Of a stretch of DNA of 50,455 nt, positions 45,746-50,455 are shown in pieces. Each line of letters starts with the position of its first letter. Positions within the stretch are counted from its first letter, which is position 1. Under the pieces are notes generated by a model, which saw only the letters and a list, made by a program, of their open reading frames with translations, did not search any database and was not told the DNA's origin. Source of the stretch: an uncultured Pelagibacteraceae bacterium (lineage in GTDB: Bacteria; Pseudomonadota; Alphaproteobacteria; Pelagibacterales; Pelagibacteraceae); NCBI GenBank assembly GCA_902617715.1, contig CACMXS010000009.1, forward strand, positions 1 to 50,455. The letters run 5' to 3'. Both the position numbers and the translations under genes were made by a program.

Positions 45746-45859
45746 AGCAGGATTATAATATAAAATTTTTGTAAAAATTCAATCTAAAGTAGTATTATTT
45801 TTTTATTGATAATTTTTTTAATACATAATGAAATGACTTAAAAAAAAAATGGAGGATAA

Positions 45860-46831
45860 ATGAAGTTTATTAAATATTTATTTACTATTTTAGTTTCAAT
45901 AATTTTGTCAATTAATCTTGCTAATGCAGAAAAATGGGACATGGCTCTAGCTTATGGAGCTGGAAACTTTCATTCTGCAAATGCAGCTGAATTTGCCAAA
46001 AATGTGACTGAAAAAAGTGGAGGTAAGTTAACAATTGTTACTCATCCTGGTGGTTCTTTGTTTAAAGGTGGAGAAATTTTTAGAGCAGTAAGAACTGGCC
46101 AAGCCCAAATCGGTGAAAGATTTATGTCAGCTTTAGGTAAAGAGGATCCATTATTAGAAGTGGACTCTCAACCATTCCTAGCTACATCATATGCTGATGC
46201 TATGAAATTGTATAAAGCATCAAAAGCTGAGATAGCTAAAGGACTAGATGAGAAGGGTTTAGTATTTCTTTATGCAGTACCGTGGCCTGCACAAGGTTTA
46301 TATAGCAAAAAGGAAATTAATTCTGTTGATGATCTAAAAGGTTTAAAATTTAGAGCTTACAATTCTGCGACTATTAGAATTGCAGAGTTAACAGGTATGG
46401 CCCCAACAAAAATTGAAGCTGCTGAAATAAGTCAGGCATTTTCTACTGGAGCTGTTGAAAGCATGATAACATCACCAACTACAGGAAAAAATTCTAAAAT
46501 TTGGGAAAATGGTGTGAAATATTTTTACGATATAGCTGCATGGTTTCCAAAAAACATGATAATTGTTAATAAGGATGCTTGGAACAAACTTGATAAAGCA
46601 ACTCAAGATTTAGTTATGAATCAAGCTGCTTTAGCAGAAAGAAAAGGTTGGCAGTTATCTAAACAAGGTAATGTAGGTGATAAAAAAGCTCTTGCTAATG
46701 CTGGAATGGTAGTTGGTAAAGTAAATGCATCTTTGCAGGCTCATTTTGAAAAAGTTGGAGAGACTATGGCTAAGGAATGGTCTGATAAAGCTGGGTCAAG
46801 AGGAGCTGCTGTTTTATCAGCGTACAAATAA
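45860..46831 (+). CDS. dctP: TRAP transporter substrate-binding protein DctP
   Basis: Periplasmic receptor of a sodium-driven TRAP importer. The 323-aa product has a signal peptide ending at ANA (residue 23). The DctP pattern is seen in FAKNVTEKSGGKLTIVTHPGGSLFKGGEIFRAVRTGQ (residues about 43-79), GLKFRAYNSATIRIAELTGMAPTKIEAAEISQAFSTGAVES near 166 and WFPKNMIIVNKDAWNKL. The Arg in KFRAYN normally binds the ligand carboxylate, so an organic acid is likely. A strong GGAGG site precedes the ATG. dctQ and dctM follow after a hairpin. Confidence 0.95.
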   Translation: MKFIKYLFTILVSIILSINLANAEKWDMALAYGAGNFHSANAAEFAKNVTEKSGGKLTIVTHPGGSLFKGGEIFRAVRTGQAQIGERFMSALGKEDPLLEVDSQPFLATSYADAMKLYKASKAEIAKGLDEKGLVFLYAVPWPAQGLYSKKEINSVDDLKGLKFRAYNSATIRIAELTGMAPTKIEAAEISQAFSTGAVESMITSPTTGKNSKIWENGVKYFYDIAAWFPKNMIIVNKDAWNKLDKATQDLVMNQAALAERKGWQLSKQGNVGDKKALANAGMVVGKVNASLQAHFEKVGETMAKEWSDKAGSRGAAVLSAYK

Positions 46832-46843
46832 TCAAATCTTTTA

Positions 46844-46872
46844 TTAAGGCCACTTAAGTTTAGTGGCCTTAA
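46844..46872 (+). terminator. Hairpin between dctP and dctQ (partial terminator or mRNA stabiliser)
   Basis: TTAAGGCCACT (46844-46854) pairs with AGTGGCCTTAA (46862-46872), an 11-bp perfect stem with a 7-base loop. No T run follows and dctQ starts six bases later. The place and form suit an attenuator or a 3'-end stabiliser that keeps the binding-protein message more abundant than the permease message. The hairpin is seen; the role is inferred. Confidence 0.65.
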
Positions 46873-46878
46873 GTTAAT

Positions 46879-47361
46879 ATGTTAAAATCATTAGATAAAA
46901 ACTTAAATAAACTTTATAAATTCTCTGGTTATATTGCTGCAATATTTTTAATTTTCGTAGCCGTATTTATATTAATAGGTATTTCATCAAGGATATTTGG
47001 ATTTTACATAAGGGGTTTGGCAGAATATTCAGGTTATTGTATGGCTTCGGCATCATTTTTTGCTTTAGCTTTCACATTTGTGGAAGGTGGTCATATAAGA
47101 ATTACTCTTTTTTTAGAAAAATTGTCTGGCCTAAAAAAAAAGATAGTTGAAATATGGTGTCTGACTATTGCTAGTTTTTTTTCAGGCTATTTAGCTTTTT
47201 ATTTTATCAAAATGTTAATAATCTCTTACAAATTTCAAGAAAGAAGTGAAGGAGCAGATGAAATCTTGATTTGGATACCTCAAACGAGTGTAGCTATTGG
47301 ATCCTTAATATTTTTTATAAGTGTTTTTCATCAATTTATTTTAAAAATTAAACAAAACTAA
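46879..47361 (+). CDS. dctQ: TRAP transporter small permease DctQ
   Basis: A 160-aa protein with four predicted membrane helices and the usual DctQ layout: a first helix (YIAAIFLIFVAVFILIGISSRIFG, near 18-41), the RGLAEYSGYCMASASFFALAFTF region near 47, then EGGHIRITLFLEKL, which is the most conserved DctQ block. It stabilises the large permease and with it forms the membrane part of the importer. It ends one base before dctM begins. Confidence 0.93.
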   Translation: MLKSLDKNLNKLYKFSGYIAAIFLIFVAVFILIGISSRIFGFYIRGLAEYSGYCMASASFFALAFTFVEGGHIRITLFLEKLSGLKKKIVEIWCLTIASFFSGYLAFYFIKMLIISYKFQERSEGADEILIWIPQTSVAIGSLIFFISVFHQFILKIKQN

Positions 47362-48672
47362 ATGGCTGAAATTCTTTTAACAATTTTTTTTATCAGTGTT
47401 TTATTATTTTTTTTAGGCTCAGGTATTTGGGTTGCACTCAGCATGATTGGTGTGTCAGCAGTAGGAATGATGTTGTTTACCTCTAGGCCTGTTGGCGATG
47501 CAATGGCCACAACAATATGGGGAACCTCATCTTCTTGGACTTTAACTGCATTACCATTATTTGTTTGGATGGGGGAAATATTGTTTAGGACAAAACTTTC
47601 TGAAAATTTATTTAAAGGTTTATCTCCTTGGATGCAGAAACTTCCGGGTGGATTAATTCATGTTAATGTTGTTGGTTGTGCATTATTTGCGGCCATATCA
47701 GGTTCCTCTGCTGCTACTGTTGCAACGGTAGGTAAGATGTCTATTCCGGAATTAAGAAAACGAAATTATCCAGAAAAGATTTTACTTGGTAGTTTAGCTG
47801 GATCTGGCACATTAGGTTTGTTAATTCCTCCATCTATCATTTTAATAATTTATGGAGTCGCAGTTCAAGAATCCATAGCAAAATTATTCATAGCAGGAAT
47901 TATTCCAGGGATAATGATTGCTTTAATCTTTATGTCTTATGTAATTATTTGGTCATTAATTAACAAAAAAGATATGCCAAAAATTATTGAACAATACTCA
48001 TTTTTAGAGAAGGTAAAAAAATCCAAACAACTTTTACCAGTGATAATATTAATATTAGCAGTGATCGGATCAATATATACTGGAATAGCTACAGCCACAG
48101 AGGCTGCTTCTCTAGGTGTTGTTGGAGCTTTGATACTATCTTATTTTCAAAAAAGTTTGAACTTGGAAACATTTAAGTCTTCTTTATTAGGTGCAACAAA
48201 AACATCTTGTATGATTGCATTTATTTTAGCTGGCTCAACATTTCTGTCTTTAGCAATGGGTTTTACAGGTTTGCCAAGAAATTTAGCGATATGGATACAA
48301 AGTATGGATTTATCACCTTATGTTTTAATCTTTGTATTGATGATTTTTTATATCATTTTAGGAATGTTTCTCGATGGAATATCAGCTGTAGTGTTAACAA
48401 TGGCAATTATAGAACCAATGATAAGACAAGCTGGTTTCGATATGATTTGGTTTGGAATATTTTTGGTGATTGTAGTGGAAATGGCTCAAATTACTCCACC
48501 AGTAGGATTTAATCTATTTGTTCTTCAAGGTATGGCTAATAAAGATATGGGTTACATTGCAAGGAGTGCTTTTCCATTATTCTTATTAATGGTTTTAGCC
48601 GTAGTCCTAGTTGTTATTTTTCCGGAAATAGCTTTATGGATGCCAGAACAAATGGTTAAAAATCTAAATTAA
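47362..48672 (+). CDS. dctM: TRAP transporter large permease DctM
   Basis: The 436-aa sodium-coupled transport subunit, with about 11-12 membrane segments. Typical motifs include LTALPLFVWMGEILFRTKLSENLFKG (near 62-87), CALFAAISGSSAATVATVGKM near 109, GSLAGSGTLGLLIPPSIILIIYG near 144, GIATATEAASLGVVGA near 242 and MAQITPPVGFNLFVLQGM near 374. Its stop overlaps the convergent TPR gene by four bases. The neighbouring pxpA/pxpB genes raise the possibility of 5-oxoproline or a related acid as substrate. Confidence 0.95.
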   Translation: MAEILLTIFFISVLLFFLGSGIWVALSMIGVSAVGMMLFTSRPVGDAMATTIWGTSSSWTLTALPLFVWMGEILFRTKLSENLFKGLSPWMQKLPGGLIHVNVVGCALFAAISGSSAATVATVGKMSIPELRKRNYPEKILLGSLAGSGTLGLLIPPSIILIIYGVAVQESIAKLFIAGIIPGIMIALIFMSYVIIWSLINKKDMPKIIEQYSFLEKVKKSKQLLPVIILILAVIGSIYTGIATATEAASLGVVGALILSYFQKSLNLETFKSSLLGATKTSCMIAFILAGSTFLSLAMGFTGLPRNLAIWIQSMDLSPYVLIFVLMIFYIILGMFLDGISAVVLTMAIIEPMIRQAGFDMIWFGIFLVIVVEMAQITPPVGFNLFVLQGMANKDMGYIARSAFPLFLLMVLAVVLVVIFPEIALWMPEQMVKNLN

Positions 48673-49166
48673 TATTTAGAAACTTTTTCTCCAGCTATGA
48701 TAGCTTTAAGCTCATCATATTCCTTACAATTACAACCTTTTAAAATTTCCAGTCTTTCAACTGCAAGATTATGTCTATTAGTTGCAACATATAGTTCTCC
48801 AAGATATTCATTGATACCAATATGGTTTGGATCAATCGCTAAACCTTGAAGATAATATTTCTCACCATTTTCAAAATCACCAATTTTTCTGGTTGTAAAA
48901 CCTAAGTAATTTAATGTATCTGGTTTATTTGGTTTTGATTTATTTGAAGCTATTAATAATTTTTGGGCTTTTAAATATTTTTTTTCAGCTTTTTCAGTTT
49001 TACCTTTTTTTTCTAACTTTTTGGCTGATTTAATTAATTTTACTGCTTGTTCATATTTTGATGTTTTTTTTCCTCCATTGCTATCGCTTCCTGATGATCC
49101 AGCAGCTAGCAAATTTGAAGTAATCATAAAGAAAATTGAAAAAGTAATTAATATTTTTTTTATCAT
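48669..49166 (-). CDS. Exported TPR-repeat protein
   Basis: A 165-aa protein with a signal sequence (cleavage near LLAA, residue 22), a Ser/Gly spacer, a Lys-rich first helix region (EQAVKLIKSAKKLEKKGKTEKAEKKY, about 39-64) and a TPR pair (KPDTLNYLGFTTRKIGDFENGEKYYLQGLAIDPNHIGINEYLGELY, about 80-125). Two closely spaced Cys (GCNCKEYDELK) near residue 143 could bind a metal or form a disulfide. Its ATG overlaps the pxpA stop (ATGA), so they are coupled, though no link in function is known. Confidence 0.75.
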   Translation of the reverse strand: MIKKILITFSIFFMITSNLLAAGSSGSDSNGGKKTSKYEQAVKLIKSAKKLEKKGKTEKAEKKYLKAQKLLIASNKSKPNKPDTLNYLGFTTRKIGDFENGEKYYLQGLAIDPNHIGINEYLGELYVATNRHNLAVERLEILKGCNCKEYDELKAIIAGEKVSKY

Positions 49167-49936
49167 ATAAATTTTTTCATTTGTTTAAGTGTTTTTAATT
49201 TTAATCCGTTTTCAACTAGGTTTTTTTTTATTATTTTTGCTGTATCTAGTGAACTCAGATTATCTCCATGTATGCATACAGAGTCTATTTCACAAGGTAT
49301 TTGTTTTCCACTGTGACAATTAAGCGACTGAGTTTTTACCATTTTCAATACATGTTTTTGAGCTTGTTCTGGATCAGTTATCAAAGCATGTTTTTTTTTT
49401 CTTGATACTAAATTTCCATCATCCTCATAATTTCTATCTGCAAATATCTCACAAGCAATTTTCATATCGAATTTTTTTGCTGCCTCTTCCATTTTGGATC
49501 CAGTTGGAACCAAATATATTAAATCTTTACTTATCTCTTTTATTGTTTTGGCCAAAGTTGTAGCTAATTCTATATCTTCACACGCCATATTATTTAAAGC
49601 TCCGTGTGGTTTTATATGTGATACATTCTCCCCGTGTTTTAATGCTATTTTTTGAAGGATTTCATATTGTTCCGTTATAAGTTTTGCAATTTCAGAAGAA
49701 TTTAAATTCATTCTCTCTCTTCCAAAATTTTCTGGATCATTAAAAGATGGATGAGCCCCTATACTTACACCATTTTTTTTTGAAATTTTTACCACCTGAT
49801 TCATAGTTTCTTCATCTCCAGCATGGTAACCACAGGCAACATTTGCAGAATTTACAATTTCTAATAAATCTGGATCATATTTATTTGAATGATGTTTTGA
49901 TTTTTCACCTAAATCACAATTTATATTAATTTCCAT
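49163..49936 (-). CDS. pxpA: 5-oxoprolinase subunit A (LamB/YcsF family)
   Basis: Part of the three-subunit ATP-dependent 5-oxoprolinase PxpABC, which opens 5-oxoproline to glutamate. From ATG 49936 the product is 257 aa. NCDLGEKSKHHSN starts it (MEININCDLGE, the usual N-terminus), with ANVACGYHAGDEETM near residue 31, VSIGAHPSFNDPENFGR near 55, IKPHGALNN near 107, EIFADRNYEDDGNLVSR near 157 and CIHGDN near 220. ATGs at 49942 and 49960 are alternatives. It is divergent from pxpB across about 27 bp, an arrangement unlike the usual co-directional pxpB-C-A order. Confidence 0.93.
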   Translation of the reverse strand: MEININCDLGEKSKHHSNKYDPDLLEIVNSANVACGYHAGDEETMNQVVKISKKNGVSIGAHPSFNDPENFGRERMNLNSSEIAKLITEQYEILQKIALKHGENVSHIKPHGALNNMACEDIELATTLAKTIKEISKDLIYLVPTGSKMEEAAKKFDMKIACEIFADRNYEDDGNLVSRKKKHALITDPEQAQKHVLKMVKTQSLNCHSGKQIPCEIDSVCIHGDNLSSLDTAKIIKKNLVENGLKLKTLKQMKKFI

Positions 49937-49963
49937 AGTCATGATTTCTAAGTATAACATGAC

Positions 49964-50455
49964 ATGATTAAAAATATATTAAATCTTGGTGACGCAGCCT
50001 TATATTGTGATTTTGGGAATGATGTAAATAAAGAAACAAATATTCAAGTAATAAGATATTTTAAAAGTATTCAAAATGAAAATATAGAAGGGATAAATAA
50101 TCTTACCCCATCATACAATAAACTAATAATTTCATTTGATCTAAAAAAAACGAATTTTAAGAGCCTAAAAAAAATTATCGAAAATTTAACTGTTACTAGC
50201 ACAAGCAATTTAAATAATAAAAAAATTGAAATTCCAGTTTGTACACATGAACACTTTTCGCTGGATATTGAGAGATTAGAGCAGATTTTAAATTTAAGTC
50301 GTGACAATATTTATAAAAATTTTTTTAACAAAGAATTTTTTTGCTACATGACTGGCTTTATAGCAGGAATGCCTTTTCTTGGAGATTTAGATAATAATAT
50401 GAGAGCAAAACGTCTTGAAACACCTAGAGTTAAAGTACCAAAAGGATCAGTTGGT
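49964..50455 (+). CDS. pxpB: 5-oxoprolinase subunit B (KipI/allophanate hydrolase subunit 1 family), cut by right edge
   Basis: The frame from ATG 49964 is open to the window end (164 codons). The N-terminal part is NLGDAALYCDFGNDVNKETN; the middle has YNKLIISFD, then KIEIPVC, and the end carries the family signature GFIAGMPFLGDL followed by ETPRVKVPKGSVG (residues about 128-164), equivalent to GFxPGFxYLG and TPRxxVPAGSVG. The usual PG of the first motif is AG here. PxpC should follow outside the window. Together with pxpA it indicates a complete 5-oxoprolinase, which removes the 5-oxoproline formed from glutamine breakdown. Confidence 0.88.
   Translation, partial: MIKNILNLGDAALYCDFGNDVNKETNIQVIRYFKSIQNENIEGINNLTPSYNKLIISFDLKKTNFKSLKKIIENLTVTSTSNLNNKKIEIPVCTHEHFSLDIERLEQILNLSRDNIYKNFFNKEFFCYMTGFIAGMPFLGDLDNNMRAKRLETPRVKVPKGSVG

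Noticed and set aside
45746..45859. Possible riboswitch upstream of dctP
   Set aside because: The 114-bp leader is nearly pure A/T with no stable stems or known motif that I could see; only a strong ribosome binding site stands out.

Overview
The window looks like chromosomal DNA of a streamlined marine alphaproteobacterium of the SAR11 clade (Pelagibacterales). Four things point there: very high A+T content, almost no intergenic space, single-copy housekeeping genes of alphaproteobacterial type, and a proteorhodopsin followed by ferredoxin and ferredoxin reductase genes. I see no transposase, integrase, phage gene, rRNA or CRISPR array. The identification rests on gene content and recognisable motifs, not on a database search.

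Layout. 1-4264 (+): end of an FtsA-like gene, lpxC, bamD, ligA (envelope, division, replication). 4247-7977 (-): uvrD-type helicase and an M24 aminopeptidase. 8011-9498 (+): AsmA-like protein. 9486-10874 (-): fumC. 10941-11312 (+): MazG-like pyrophosphohydrolase. 11309-14199 (-): nadA, nadC and a PhyH-like dioxygenase. 14260-14345 (+): tRNA-Leu(GAG). 14351-16531 (-): ygfZ and a DegT-fold enzyme with His in place of the catalytic Lys. 16575-17882 (+): dihydroorotase. 17875-20101 (-): propionyl-CoA synthetase and an SMR transporter. 20319-23132 (+): blue-tuned proteorhodopsin, [2Fe-2S] ferredoxin, ferredoxin-NADP reductase and a YfcG-like GST. 23133-23915 (-): dksA and two overlapping membrane microprotein ORFs.

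23996-28029 (+): an overlapping run of GT39, adenine/adenosine deaminase, GT2 and a secreted polysaccharide-lyase-like protein. 28034-29714 (-): umuDC. 29847-32989 (+): SOUL, GFA, glycerate kinase and TolC genes. 33096-37012 (+): recA and alaS. 37004-38218 (-): icd. 38294-45137 (+): psd, pssA, a GT8-like gene, rlmE, a CBS-less guaB, a TPR gene, guaA and panB. 45134-45745 (-): TerC. 45860-48672 (+): a TRAP transporter. 48669-49936 (-): a TPR protein and pxpA. 49964-end (+): start of pxpB.

How the genes work together. Membrane and envelope synthesis (lpxC, bamD, asmA, psd, pssA, GT39/GT2), purine, pyrimidine and NAD synthesis (guaB, guaA, pyrC, nadA, nadC), and central carbon and light energy (fumC, icd, prpE, rhodopsin) are mixed together in short overlapping operons. 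Of nine converging protein-gene pairs, seven overlap tail to tail and the other two are 0-4 nt apart. The points most worth following up are the dksA-coupled microproteins, the FtsA-like gene whose SHS2 domain runs straight into a C-terminal amphipathic tail with no ftsZ before lpxC, a shared 15-bp motif upstream of umuDC and recA, the His-for-Lys DegT enzyme, the CBS-less IMPDH, and the GT39/GT2/lyase glycan cluster. No gap longer than 300 bases lacks a gene.
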